From the NCBI GenBank assembly GCA_023380675.1, contig JAMCRS010000173.1:1-64000 (forward strand): 64,000 nucleotides of DNA, in the 5' to 3' direction. This document shows positions 34,119 to 42,778 of this stretch, piece after piece. Made by a program: the position numbers and the translations under genes. This stretch comes from Chloroflexota bacterium. GTDB lineage: Bacteria; Chloroflexota; Anaerolineae; UBA4142. A model generated the notes under the pieces. That model was not told where the DNA came from and ran no database searches. It saw nothing but the letters and a program-made list of their open reading frames with translations. Each line of letters begins with the position of its first letter. Position 1 is the first letter of the stretch.

Positions 34119-35393
34119 TCACTTCCCCGCGAGCCGCGGTTCCATCTTGGTTCCCGTCGACGCGGCTTCGGCGGCTTGTTCCTCAGCCCGGGTGCGCGCA
34201 TTCCGCCGGGCTTGATAGAATTCCTGGCTCGCCTCCGCAACCTGTTTCGAGTTTTTCAGAAAGAGCCCGAGATTCAAATGCGCCGTGCTCGAATAGGGGT
34301 CCAGGGCCACGGCGCGCCGAAAAGCGGCTTCGGCCTCGCTCTTTTTGCCCCGCTGCCAGAGCGCCACCCCCAAATCATTCTGCGCCTCGGCGTTCGACGG
34401 ATCCAGGCGGATCGTCTCTTGATACAAGCCAATCGCCCGGTCGAGTTGGCCGCTCGTTTGATAGAGACCGGCGAGAGCATAGCGCGCCTCGGTATCCATC
34501 GGATCGCTCGCGACGCGCTGCTCTAATTCCTGGCGCGAGAGCCGGCGCAGATCGGATGCCGCGGGCGTTGTGTCCACCGGAGGGGGCCCCTCCATCGGAG
34601 GGGACGAAATCGGGGGCATGGGCGCGCCCGGCAGCGCCGGTTGCTGAACCTCGCGGCCTTGGTAAGGCTCGGTCGGACCGCTGGGTCCCCCCATCGATGT
34701 TGGCGGCGAGCCAGGGGCGGAAGGAGTGACGTCCGGCATCATGCTCGTATCGGCAGGGAGGGTGCCGGCAAGCGTGGGCGGGTTGCCTTGATCCGGTGCG
34801 GCCGCCGGACCGGGTGCGTTTTCGGGCATGCGATCGCGGACCGTGTCGAGGATTTGCTGGACGGTCGAGACGGGTTTGGTCGAATTATCCACGAGCTCTG
34901 CGCGCGTCATATCGGCCGCCCGCTGGGCGAGGCCGGACATCTCGTCTTTTTTGCCATCCCAATTGAGCCCCACCTGGGTCCCCTGCTTGGTCACCGCGTT
35001 CACGCGCCAGGCGTCATGCGCGTACCGGCCAGACTGCTGGCGATAGTATTGGTATTCGATATTGGTGACGTCCGCGAAAGGGACCTCACGCGTCTGAATT
35101 GGCAAGCCCAGCAGCCGGCGGCTGATCGTAATGACGCGGCTCACGGGATCGAGCACGATCTGCGTCGTCACGATACTGTTCAAGGACACGACCCCAACGA
35201 CCACGACTAACACGATCCCCGCGATGAGAATCGTTTCCCAGTTCGCCGTCACATTCCCAAAACTGGGCAGAATAAAGACGGCGAGGAATCCTATCCAGAC
35301 GAGAGTGGAAACGAGACTGCTCAGGCGCGGCAACAGCGGGGACTGGAGGACGAGCTGCCCCGCCGGACCATCACGACTTTTCAGTGCTGCCAT
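34119..35393 (-). CDS. Membrane protein with PH-like domain and C-terminal TPR repeats
   Basis: A 424-residue protein. Two membrane helices lie at about 28-48 and 55-75, followed by a domain of about 90 residues with VVSLNSIVTTQIVLDPVSR and LLGLPIQTREVPFADV, which resembles bacterial PH-like domains. Then comes a Pro/Gly/Ser-rich linker (residues about 190-285) and at least three TPR units (AQNDLGVALWQRGKKSEAEAAF type). The TPRs are probably a cytoplasmic protein-binding module. It is divergent from maf and has its own promoter. I do not know a specific function. Confidence 0.8.
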   Translation of the reverse strand: MAALKSRDGPAGQLVLQSPLLPRLSSLVSTLVWIGFLAVFILPSFGNVTANWETILIAGIVLVVVVGVVSLNSIVTTQIVLDPVSRVITISRRLLGLPIQTREVPFADVTNIEYQYYRQQSGRYAHDAWRVNAVTKQGTQVGLNWDGKKDEMSGLAQRAADMTRAELVDNSTKPVSTVQQILDTVRDRMPENAPGPAAAPDQGNPPTLAGTLPADTSMMPDVTPSAPGSPPTSMGGPSGPTEPYQGREVQQPALPGAPMPPISSPPMEGPPPVDTTPAASDLRRLSRQELEQRVASDPMDTEARYALAGLYQTSGQLDRAIGLYQETIRLDPSNAEAQNDLGVALWQRGKKSEAEAAFRRAVALDPYSSTAHLNLGLFLKNSKQVAEASQEFYQARRNARTRAEEQAAEAASTGTKMEPRLAGK

Positions 35394-35448
35394 TCACTTG
35401 CTCCTACGCGGTAGCGCAAAGTTGGGGCGGCGCTACCCATTGACCTCT

Positions 35449-35477
35449 ATTATATCACGCGCGCCGAGGCCCCACAA
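35449..35477 (-). promoter_or_regulatory. Promoter of the TPR protein gene
   Basis: Minus-strand TTGTGG (35472-35477) and TATAAT (35449-35454) are 17 bases apart, with the ribosome-binding site TAGGAGC just before the ATG ending at 35393. Confidence 0.6.
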
Positions 35478-35507
35478 GGCGAATTCGATCTCAATCCGCT
35501 CCTCTGT

Positions 35508-35536
35508 TTGACAAATCCCCCTCCTTCTTCTATTAT
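35508..35536 (+). promoter_or_regulatory. Promoter of maf
   Basis: TTGACA (35508-35513) and TATTAT (35531-35536) are 17 bases apart. The ATG at 35546 lies only ten bases after the -10 box, so the mRNA would be nearly leaderless. Confidence 0.7.
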
Positions 35537-35545
35537 AGGTGAAAG

Positions 35546-36220
35546 ATGGTTCAGCCTTTCGCGCCAGTAGTCTTGGCGTCTACATCTCCCCGTCGTCGTG
35601 AGCTCGTCCGCATGCTCCGCTTGACGGTCGATACAATCTCTGTGGATGTGGATGAAACGCCGCGCCCGAACGAATCCCCCGAGGATTTGGTGCGGCGTTT
35701 GTGTCGTGCCAAAGCGGAGGAAGGGGCCGCGCGGCGGCCGGAGGCTCTCATTATTGCCGCCGACACGGTGGTCGCGCTCGAGCCGACCTCGGCGTCCGGC
35801 GAGAGGGTCGTCCTCGGCAAGCCGCAGGATCCTGAGGATGCGCTGCGGATGCTGCGGCTTCTTCGGAACCGCGCTCACCTCGTCTACTCGGGATTGGCCA
35901 CGTGCCTGGGCGACCGCGAGGTGGTGCAGGTGGTCAGGACGACCGTTTGGATGCGCGACTATCGCGATTCCGAAATGGAGGCGTATGTCGCTTCGGGCGA
36001 TCCGCTCGACAAGGCCGCCGCGTATGCCATCCAGCACGCGACCTTTCATCCCGTCGCGCGCATTGACGGCTGTTATGCAAACGTCATGGGTTTGCCGCTC
36101 TGCCATCTTTATCATGCGCTCGCCCAGTATTTTCAACCGCCGGAACCGGAAATACAATGCTACGAGCATCCGGACGTGGGTTGCACGGTTCCCAGGCTGC
36201 TCGCCATTCCGAAATCCTAA
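35546..36220 (+). CDS. maf: Maf-family nucleotide pyrophosphatase
   Basis: A 224-residue Maf/HAM1-like protein that hydrolyses dTTP/UTP or modified nucleotides, preventing their incorporation. The N-terminal VLASTSPRRRELVRMLRL is the family signature; IIAADTVVAL and GKPQDPEDALRMLRLL follow, with YVASGDPLDKAAAYAIQ carrying further conserved residues. The last 20 or so residues exceed the usual family length. The uvrD/pcrA gene follows within about 30 bases, separated by an AT-rich repeat. Confidence 0.93.
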   Translation: MVQPFAPVVLASTSPRRRELVRMLRLTVDTISVDVDETPRPNESPEDLVRRLCRAKAEEGAARRPEALIIAADTVVALEPTSASGERVVLGKPQDPEDALRMLRLLRNRAHLVYSGLATCLGDREVVQVVRTTVWMRDYRDSEMEAYVASGDPLDKAAAYAIQHATFHPVARIDGCYANVMGLPLCHLYHALAQYFQPPEPEIQCYEHPDVGCTVPRLLAIPKS

Positions 36221-36243
36221 ATTATAAATCCGAAATCATAAAT
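36208..36243. repeat. AAATC(C)TAAAT AT-rich repeat between maf and uvrD/pcrA
   Basis: Units such as GAAATCCTAAAT, TATAAATCC and GAAATCATAAAT resemble tracts at 31619-31672, 40874-40903 and 42720-42760. Confidence 0.5.
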
Positions 36244-36249
36244 GGCATT

Positions 36250-38601
36250 GTGGACATTCTAACCGAACTCAATCCCGCTCAACGCGAAGCGGTCAAAATT
36301 ATAGATGGCCCGGTGCTCGTACTCGCCGGCCCGGGGAGCGGCAAGACCCGCGTCTTGACGCACCGCGTCGCCTATCTGATTCATGAAGGCCGCGTGCCGG
36401 CGCACCGTATTCTCGCCGTCACCTTTACGAACAAAGCCGCGCGAGAGATGCGCTTGCGTCTCGTCCAACTTCTCGGCGAGGAACGCGTCCGGGACCTCAC
36501 CATCGGCACTTTTCACGCGACCTGTGCTCGCTTCCTCCGTCGTGATGGAGAGCGGGTAGGGTTGGGACGCAATTTCGTGATCTACGACGAAGAGGACCAG
36601 ACCAGACTCATCAAGCAGGTCATTAAAGAACTGAACCTCGACGACAAGATCTACCGCCCCGGCGTCGTGCTCGGAACGATTGGCAAAGCCAAGAATGAGC
36701 TCATCGGGCCGGACGAATACGTCCCTCCTTCCTATTGGCACGAAGGGGTCCAGCGGGCGTATCAGCTCTACCAGCGCCGCCTCTCGGACAACAATGCCGT
36801 GGATTTCGACGATTTGCTCCTGAGCACCGTCCGCCTCTTTCGCGAAAATCGTGATGTCCTCGAACGATATCAGAACCGCTACCATTACCTACACGTCGAC
36901 GAGTTCCAGGATACGAATATGGCCCAGTACGTGCTGGTCAAGCTCCTCGCCGACAAGCACCACAATCTATTCTGCGTAGGGGACGAGGACCAGAGCATCT
37001 ATGGCTGGCGCGGGGCGGATTACCGAAATGTGCTCCGCTTTCGGGAGGACTTTCCGAACGCGCGCGTTGTCCTCCTCGAGCAGAACTATCGCTCGACGCA
37101 GACCATCGTGGAGGTGGCGCAGTCCATCATTGGCCGGAATGTGAGCCGCCATAAGAAAAAGCTGTGGACGGAGAACCCGCGCGGGATTCCGATCAATATC
37201 TATGAAGCCTACAACGAGGAAGAAGAGGCCGACTTTGTCGTCGGCGAGATCGATCGCCTGACCAAGAGCGGCGGCGTCCAGCCCTATCGCCCGAGCGATT
37301 TTGCAGTCTTTTACCGCACGAATGCCCAGTCGCGTGTGCTCGAGAACGCTTTCCTTCGCCGCGGGATGCCGTACAACCTTGTGGGCGCCACCCGTTTCTA
37401 TCAACGGCGCGAGGTCAAGGACGTCATCGCGTACTTGCGCCTCATCCACAATCCGAACGACTCGATCGCCTTCCAGCGCGTTCTCAACGTCCCTCCCCGC
37501 GGCATTGGCAAGCGAACGATGGACGAGGTCGCGCTCTGGTCCGAGCGGTTGGCCGTGACGCCTTATGCAGTGCTGGAAAGGCTCAAGGAGATTTCTGGGC
37601 TCGAAAAAGAAAAGGGCCAGGTCAAGACCGAAAAGCCGAAAGAGGAGACGGCGACCCTACCCTCGAGATTCAGCGCCACTTTCGATACTCGCACCCGGCG
37701 GGCGCTCCTCGCCTTCGCGGACTTGCTCGACGAACTTGTCGCGGCCCAGGCCGACAAGACGATTGTCGAACTCATCGACTTGATCCTGAGCAAGACCGGC
37801 TATGAAGACTATGTCCGGGATGGCACTGAGGAGGGGGATGACCGCTGGGCCAACGTGATCGAATTGCGCAAGGCGACCCAAAAATACGCCGTCGTTCCCG
37901 CCGAGGTCGCGCTCGTCCAATTCCTCGAGGAAGAAGCCCTCATTGCCGACGTCGACGCCTATGACGAGACGGTCGAGGCGCCGACGTTGATGACTCTCCA
38001 TACAGCCAAAGGACTTGAATTCCGCGTCGTCTTTATCGTCGGTCTGGAGGAAGGGCTCTTTCCGCATTCGCGCTCGTTCGACGACCCGGCCCAGATGGAA
38101 GAAGAGCGCCGCCTCTGTTATGTCGGAATCACGCGTTCCAAGGAGCGCCTCTACCTCCTCTATGCATTCCGTCGCTCCTCGTATGGCAGTTCAGAGCCGG
38201 GCGACCCCTCGCGTTTTCTCGCGGACATTCCTCGAAATTTGATTTCGGGCAAGAGCGTGTCGCACAAAGCGGACCAGTGGGAGGACGCGGGGGACAAGAC
38301 GAGTTGGAGAAGCAAGGATCGCGACAACGAGTCCCGCGCTCACGACGACGAAGACGAATTCGAGAGCAAGCGGGAGAGGCCTGTCTCTGTTCGCCGCTCC
38401 TCTCCTCCGGTGCGTCCCTTGCCCACTCCCGTCACTGAATTAGAATTCAAGCCGGGAGACAAGGTCGAGCACCCGGCTTTTGGTTCCGGTGTTGTAGTCA
38501 CGAGCAAGATGACGGGTGCGGATGAAGAGGTAGAGGTCGCCTTTGTCGGCAAGGGCGTCAAGCGACTCATTGTGCGCTATGCCAATCTGATCAAAAAATA
38601 G
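36250..38601 (+). CDS. pcrA: UvrD/PcrA-type superfamily 1 DNA helicase
   Basis: About 783 residues. Motifs in order are Q-motif LNPAQREAV, Walker A GPGSGKTRVL, TFTNKAAREM (Ia), DEFQDTN (II), VGDEDQSIYGWRGAD (III), LEQNYRS (IV), TLHTAKGLEF (V) and EERRLCYVGITRSKERL (VI). The C-terminal Tudor-like domain FKPGDKVEHPAFGSGVV, which binds RNA polymerase in PcrA, is present. It unwinds DNA 3' to 5' in repair and replication-transcription conflicts. I favour the GTG at 36250 (VDILTELNP); it has no clear ribosome-binding site because an AT-rich repeat abuts it. An ATG at 36157 would translate that repeat. Confidence 0.93.
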   Translation: MDILTELNPAQREAVKIIDGPVLVLAGPGSGKTRVLTHRVAYLIHEGRVPAHRILAVTFTNKAAREMRLRLVQLLGEERVRDLTIGTFHATCARFLRRDGERVGLGRNFVIYDEEDQTRLIKQVIKELNLDDKIYRPGVVLGTIGKAKNELIGPDEYVPPSYWHEGVQRAYQLYQRRLSDNNAVDFDDLLLSTVRLFRENRDVLERYQNRYHYLHVDEFQDTNMAQYVLVKLLADKHHNLFCVGDEDQSIYGWRGADYRNVLRFREDFPNARVVLLEQNYRSTQTIVEVAQSIIGRNVSRHKKKLWTENPRGIPINIYEAYNEEEEADFVVGEIDRLTKSGGVQPYRPSDFAVFYRTNAQSRVLENAFLRRGMPYNLVGATRFYQRREVKDVIAYLRLIHNPNDSIAFQRVLNVPPRGIGKRTMDEVALWSERLAVTPYAVLERLKEISGLEKEKGQVKTEKPKEETATLPSRFSATFDTRTRRALLAFADLLDELVAAQADKTIVELIDLILSKTGYEDYVRDGTEEGDDRWANVIELRKATQKYAVVPAEVALVQFLEEEALIADVDAYDETVEAPTLMTLHTAKGLEFRVVFIVGLEEGLFPHSRSFDDPAQMEEERRLCYVGITRSKERLYLLYAFRRSSYGSSEPGDPSRFLADIPRNLISGKSVSHKADQWEDAGDKTSWRSKDRDNESRAHDDEDEFESKRERPVSVRRSSPPVRPLPTPVTELEFKPGDKVEHPAFGSGVVVTSKMTGADEEVEVAFVGKGVKRLIVRYANLIKK

Positions 38602-38632
38602 CAGAGGCACTCGTGACGCTCCGCATGAGCGC

Positions 38633-39486
38633 TTGTCACCCTTTGTCATCAGGCGCGAGAGCACGGTTCAATACGTCAACACCTTTGCCGCCGAACAGTT
38701 CGGTAAGACGCCTCAGGACCTCATCGGCCAGTCCCTCGAAGCGCTTTTCCCCCCCGAAATTGCCTCTCACTTCAAGTCCAGCTTGCAAGAGGCCTTGGCA
38801 TCTGGCAAGCCTCGCTATGTCGTTCAGAAAAGCGCTTTTCCCGACCGCGAGGTCTGGCTCGACAGCCACCTGGTGCCACTGCGAGATGATGTCGGCGCGG
38901 TAACTGCGGTCCTCGGCACCGCGCATGATGTGACCGAGAGCAAATGGGCCGAAGAGAGACTGCGGGACAAGGTGGCGGCGCTCCAGACGCTCGCCGAGAT
39001 CGAGCAGGCCATCACCTCGACCTTGAGCCTCTCCGAGCGCATGGATATTCTGCTCGAACACACGCTCACCCACACCGCAGACCACGCAAAGCGGCGGGCA
39101 GAGATAGCCCTTCGCCTCGGCCATGAAACGGGACCGGGTCCGCGGGAGTTGGAGGACCTGTGCTACGGCGTCCTCTTGCACGATTTCGGCAAGATCGGCG
39201 TTCCGGATGCCATTCTGCAAAAGCCGGCGCGCCTCGCAAATCATCCGGCATCATCACGAGCGCTACGATGGAATGGGTTACCCGGAGCATTTAAAGGGCG
39301 AGACGATCCCCCTCGGCGCGCGCATCCTGGCGGTCGTGGACGCCTTTACGGCGATCATGGACAAGCGCGTCTACAAAGAGGTGTGTTCATAAGAGGTCGC
39401 GATCGGACAATTGAAGCAAAACGCGGGTACCCAATTCGACCCGCGCATCGTGGAGATATATCTACGGCTTTTGGCGATGACGCGCT
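38633..39486 (+). pseudogene. Remnant of a PAS-GAF-HD-GYP signalling protein
   Basis: Fragments lie in the right order but with pieces missing. A PAS domain (VQYVNTFAAEQFGKTPQDLIG to HDVTESKWAEERLR) comes first, then the start of a GAF domain (TLAEIEQAITSTLSLSERMDILLEH). It jumps directly to the HD-GYP start ([30 protein letters not shown]). After ILQKPARL about 45 residues are missing and the frame changes before [17 protein letters not shown]. Another deletion with a stop follows RVYKE, and the end reads EVAIGQLKQNAGTQFDPRIVE. An intact version would be a cyclic-di-GMP phosphodiesterase. It is certainly non-functional as sequenced, and directly follows the helicase gene. Confidence 0.8.
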
Positions 39487-39504
39487 AACGATGAGCCAGT
39501 CGCC

Positions 39505-40863
39505 TTAATCCTGCATCGCCGCAAAGCGGTCGATGAGCTGCCGGACAAAGTGCATCCCCTGAAAGTAATCGTCGAGGCGGACGCTTTCATTCGGCGCGTG
39601 GGCGCGGCCGTCATACCAACCGCAGCCCGCGCTCACCGCCGGAATACCGAGCGCCTGGCACAGCGGGTACATCGGCCCGCTCCCTGCCGAGGTGGGATAG
39701 AGCACGGGCTCCTTGTCATAGACTGCCCTCGCCGCCTGGACGGCCGCGCGCACGATCGCCGAATCGAGCGCCGAGCGCGCGACCTCTTCTCCCGTCTCCG
39801 TCAATTTCACTTCGATATCGCCAAAACCGTGTCGCGCCAGGTGCTTGTTGAGCAGTTCGAGGACGAGATCGGGCGTCAGGTCGGGGACCAGGCGAAAATC
39901 GATCTTGGCGAAAGCATAGTTGGGCAGGACGGTCTTGGACCCTTCGCCAATGTAACCGGAATACAACCCGCAAATCGTGCAAGTCGGTTCGTACAGGTAT
40001 TTCTTCAACAGCTCGATGCCGGTCAGATTGCGGATAAATGCGGGGATGCCGTAATCGGCCTTGATCTTGTCCTCCTCAAACGGGATCGCTTTGAGCGCCT
40101 CCATCTCTGCGGCCGACGGCGGCCGGACGTGGTCCATAAAGCCGTCGATGCAGATCCGGTCTCCCGAGTCCTTGAGGGTGGCAAGAGCCCACGTCAAGCG
40201 CCACGCCGGGTCTTCGACGACGGCGGCCAGCGAGGAATGCAGGTCGCGGGCAGCGCCGTGGGCGTGCAACTCCACGTACGCAATCCCCTTGAGCCCGCAC
40301 GACATCGTCGGACGCTCCTCAATGTCCTTGGATCCAAATTCCCACAGGCATCCGTCCGCATCCTGAACCAGATTCCGGTTTTCCTTGGCAAATTGGGGCA
40401 AATGGGTACTGCCGATCTCCTCTTCCCCTTCGATCACAAACCGGATCTTGCACGGGAGCGGGCCGACCGCATTGAGGTAAGCCTCGATCGTTTGAATCCG
40501 TTCGAGCAGGTCCGCCTTGTTGTCGGATACCCCACGCGCGTACAGCTTGCCATCGCGGATGGCGGCCTCCCACGGGCCGGTGATCCACTGATCGAGCGGC
40601 TCGGGCGGCTGAACGTCATAATGGTCGTAGATCATCAACGTCCGGGGACCGCTGCCAATCTCGGCGAGGATATATGCCGGCGCGCCCGTGACCTCGATCC
40701 GTCGCGGATGGGCGCCAAGCTTTTCCAGCCGCGCTATCACCTTGCGCGCCATCTCCTCCATACCCAGGTTCTGTGCCGCCACGCTCGGCTGGCGGCACCA
40801 TTCTTGCAATTCGGCAATAAACCGCTCGCGATTCTCATTGATGTAAGACTGAAACTTGTCCAT
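39505..40863 (-). CDS. M20-family dipeptidase / amidohydrolase
   Basis: A 452-residue zinc peptidase. Metal ligands are in MIYDHYDVQPPEP (His, followed by the catalytic Asp), ARGVSDNKADL (Asp), the catalytic Glu pair in IEGEEEIGS, and the C-terminal His near CGWYDGRAHAPNE. Insertion of a dimerisation lid (about 190-330) is normal. I use the ATG ending at 40863 (MDKFQSYINENRERF) because GGGAG lies four bases upstream; the frame open to 40959 translates an AT-rich repeat. It probably cleaves dipeptides or N-acyl amino acids in the cytoplasm. No operon partner is obvious. Confidence 0.92.
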   Translation of the reverse strand: MDKFQSYINENRERFIAELQEWCRQPSVAAQNLGMEEMARKVIARLEKLGAHPRRIEVTGAPAYILAEIGSGPRTLMIYDHYDVQPPEPLDQWITGPWEAAIRDGKLYARGVSDNKADLLERIQTIEAYLNAVGPLPCKIRFVIEGEEEIGSTHLPQFAKENRNLVQDADGCLWEFGSKDIEERPTMSCGLKGIAYVELHAHGAARDLHSSLAAVVEDPAWRLTWALATLKDSGDRICIDGFMDHVRPPSAAEMEALKAIPFEEDKIKADYGIPAFIRNLTGIELLKKYLYEPTCTICGLYSGYIGEGSKTVLPNYAFAKIDFRLVPDLTPDLVLELLNKHLARHGFGDIEVKLTETGEEVARSALDSAIVRAAVQAARAVYDKEPVLYPTSAGSGPMYPLCQALGIPAVSAGCGWYDGRAHAPNESVRLDDYFQGMHFVRQLIDRFAAMQD

Positions 40864-41017
40864 AAAGCTCCCGAGATTGCAGATTTCAGATTTCGGATTG
40901 CGCCCAATCGTATGAGCTGGGACGTTCGAAAAAAGCGCTTGCGCCGTTCCATTTGTCATTCGTCGCCAACCCGCTGGCTCCTGCCCTCTTCATCCTTCAA
41001 CCTTCTGCCTTCATCCT

Positions 41018-41383
41018 TCAGTACGCTCCGATTTCCTCCAACCGGTCGTCGTCGATCCCGAAATAATGCGCGAGTTCGTGGAGGAGCGTCCGGCGGACAC
41101 AGTCCCGCACCTCCCCGTCGCCACACGCGCGCAGAATGGGCTCGCGAAACAGGCTGATTTTGTCCGGCGGCACGAGCCCATAATCGTGCGTGCGTTCCGT
41201 AAGGGGGATTCCGTAGTAAAAGCCCAAGAGTTCTTCGCGGCGGTCCACGCCGGCAAGGTCGAGCGTCTCTTCATCCGGCCAGTCCTCGACCACAATCGCG
41301 ACATTGGCGATCTGCCGTCGGAATTGGGCGGGTAGTGCGTCGAGCGCATCACTCACGAGGCGGCTAAAAGCATCGGGGTCCAT
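41018..41383 (-). CDS. Minimal zinc metallopeptidase family protein
   Basis: A 121-residue one-domain protein ending LLHELAHYFGIDDDRLEEIG, the HExxHxxGxxD zinc motif of the small 'possibl zinc metallo-peptidase' (DUF1025-type) family, whose length is about 110-130. Substrates are unknown. It ends about 150 bases before the M20 peptidase start and begins 9 bases after the RlmD-like stop, so it is probably co-transcribed with the methyltransferase. Confidence 0.87.
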   Translation of the reverse strand: MDPDAFSRLVSDALDALPAQFRRQIANVAIVVEDWPDEETLDLAGVDRREELLGFYYGIPLTERTHDYGLVPPDKISLFREPILRACGDGEVRDCVRRTLLHELAHYFGIDDDRLEEIGAY

Positions 41384-41392
41384 CGCGACGCA

Positions 41393-42718
41393 TTATAGCA
41401 TGGATTGGAAGAGACTGACACTCTCGATGTGATAGCTCTGGGGAAACATGTCCACCGGCTGGACCTCCACCAACCGATAGCCGCCGTCGACCAACCGGCG
41501 CGCGTCGCGGGCGAGGGTCGCGGGATCACAAGAAACGTAGGCCAGAGCCCGCGGGGCGCGGGCGATCAGTGCATCGAGCGCGGCGCGGTCAATACCCGCG
41601 CGCGGCGGGTCGGCGACGGCGATGTGGATGGGTGTATTGAGCTTGGGCAAGACTTGTTCGACGCGGCCGACGTGAAAGTCGACATTGGCCAGGTCAACCG
41701 CATTCGCGCGCGCATCCTCGACAGCGGCTGGGTTTTCCTCCACCTCGATCACATGCGCGACGCGCGAGGCGAGCGACAGTCCGAAAGTGCCCACGCCGGA
41801 AAAAGCGTCCAGGAGAGTTTCTCCGGGCTGCGGCTCCAGATACCTCTCCACCAGGTTGAGCAGTTGCTCCGCCATCGCGGTATTCACTTGAAAGAACGAG
41901 GTAGGTGAGATACGGAAGGTCTTGCCTCGCAGTTCCTCGTGGATCGCGTCACGTCCGACCAGCGGGAGGAGGTCGCCTTCGGGAGTCTCATACACAATTG
42001 AGACCGGCTCATCCACGGCGATTTCAGGTGGCTCTTCGTCCTTGCCCTCAAGGATTACCATCTTCTGCCCAGTGCGCGTGCCTGCCCGGAAGGTGATCAT
42101 GGAGAATGCGGGGCTGGAGTCTATCGTCCGGAAGAGTCCGTATACGAGGGGGTGCTGAATAGAGCACTCGCGAATCCGAACGAGGTTGTGGGAATCCCAC
42201 GCCAGAAAGCACAAACGCCCTTTTTCGTCCATGCGCGCCTGGATATTGTTGCGATAGTCCCATGGTTCCGACATGCCGATCGTGGGGCGAACGGGAGCAT
42301 CCGCGATCTTGCCAATGCGCGCAAACTGGTCGCGCACGATCTGTGCCTTGAACTCAAGCTGGGTGGAGTAGGCAATATGCTGCCACTGGCACCCTCCGCA
42401 ACCTCTTGGCCACTCGTTCTCCACCGCATCACCTGCGGAGTGGCCTGCGTCCTGAGCGGAGCCCCGCGCAGTCACGCGGGGCGGAGTCGAAGGAGGCAGC
42501 GGCCGCACCGAAGGAGGCAAGCCAAAGTGCAGGCAGCGCGGAGTGATGCGCGCCGGCGACGGCACACGAATTTCCACCAACCGACCGCGCGCGTATCCCT
42601 TTTTCTCCTCGGTAATCTCTACCGCTACCTCTTCCCCGGCAATGGCATAAGGCACAAAGACCACGCGGCCGTTCTCGTCCCGTCCCATGGCCTCCCCACC
42701 CTGGGCCATGGAGGTCAA
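41393..42718 (-). CDS. TrmA/RlmD-family RNA (uracil-5-)-methyltransferase
   Basis: About 441 residues: TRAM domain, [4Fe-4S] cluster region and SAM methyltransferase domain. The SAM motif is LLDAFSGVGTFGLSLA, the DPPR element is VADPPRAGID, and the nucleophilic Cys is in LAYVSCDPATLARD. It would make 5-methyluridine in 23S rRNA or tRNA. Between cluster cysteines Cys62 and Cys107/Cys110 (CGGC) there is an insert of about 40 residues, Pro/Arg/Ala-rich, encoded by repeat-like DNA; relatives have only a few residues there. The start is the TTG ending at 42718 or the ATG ending at 42709; neither has a clear ribosome-binding site. Confidence 0.88.
   Translation of the reverse strand: MTSMAQGGEAMGRDENGRVVFVPYAIAGEEVAVEITEEKKGYARGRLVEIRVPSPARITPRCLHFGLPPSVRPLPPSTPPRVTARGSAQDAGHSAGDAVENEWPRGCGGCQWQHIAYSTQLEFKAQIVRDQFARIGKIADAPVRPTIGMSEPWDYRNNIQARMDEKGRLCFLAWDSHNLVRIRECSIQHPLVYGLFRTIDSSPAFSMITFRAGTRTGQKMVILEGKDEEPPEIAVDEPVSIVYETPEGDLLPLVGRDAIHEELRGKTFRISPTSFFQVNTAMAEQLLNLVERYLEPQPGETLLDAFSGVGTFGLSLASRVAHVIEVEENPAAVEDARANAVDLANVDFHVGRVEQVLPKLNTPIHIAVADPPRAGIDRAALDALIARAPRALAYVSCDPATLARDARRLVDGGYRLVEVQPVDMFPQSYHIESVSLFQSML
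42430..42535. repeat. Repeat-like hairpin DNA inserted in the RlmD-like gene
   Basis: GCCCCGCG / CGCGGGGC arms around CAGTCA, flanked by GCGTCCTGAGCGGAG and CGGAGTCGAAGGAGGCAG, look like a dispersed repeat of the 'CCTTCGACTCCGC' kind common between genes. It encodes the unusual insert between the Fe-S cysteines. Confidence 0.55.
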
Positions 42719-42719
42719 T

Positions 42720-42760
42720 TTTAGATTTAGGATTTCAGATTTCAGATTTCTGATTTAGAC
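42720..42760. repeat. GATTTCAGATTTC AT-rich repeat
   Basis: GATTTAGGATTTCAGATTTCAGATTTCTGATTT occupies the 60-base gap between serS and the methyltransferase gene. A shorter copy is at 40874-40903 before the M20 gene. Confidence 0.55.
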
Positions 42761-42778
42761 ACCTCACCCAATCGCCCC

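Noticed and set aside
39550..41157. A 535-codon plus-strand open frame opposite the M20 peptidase gene
   Set aside because: Antisense shadow; the minus-strand peptidase has all catalytic motifs.
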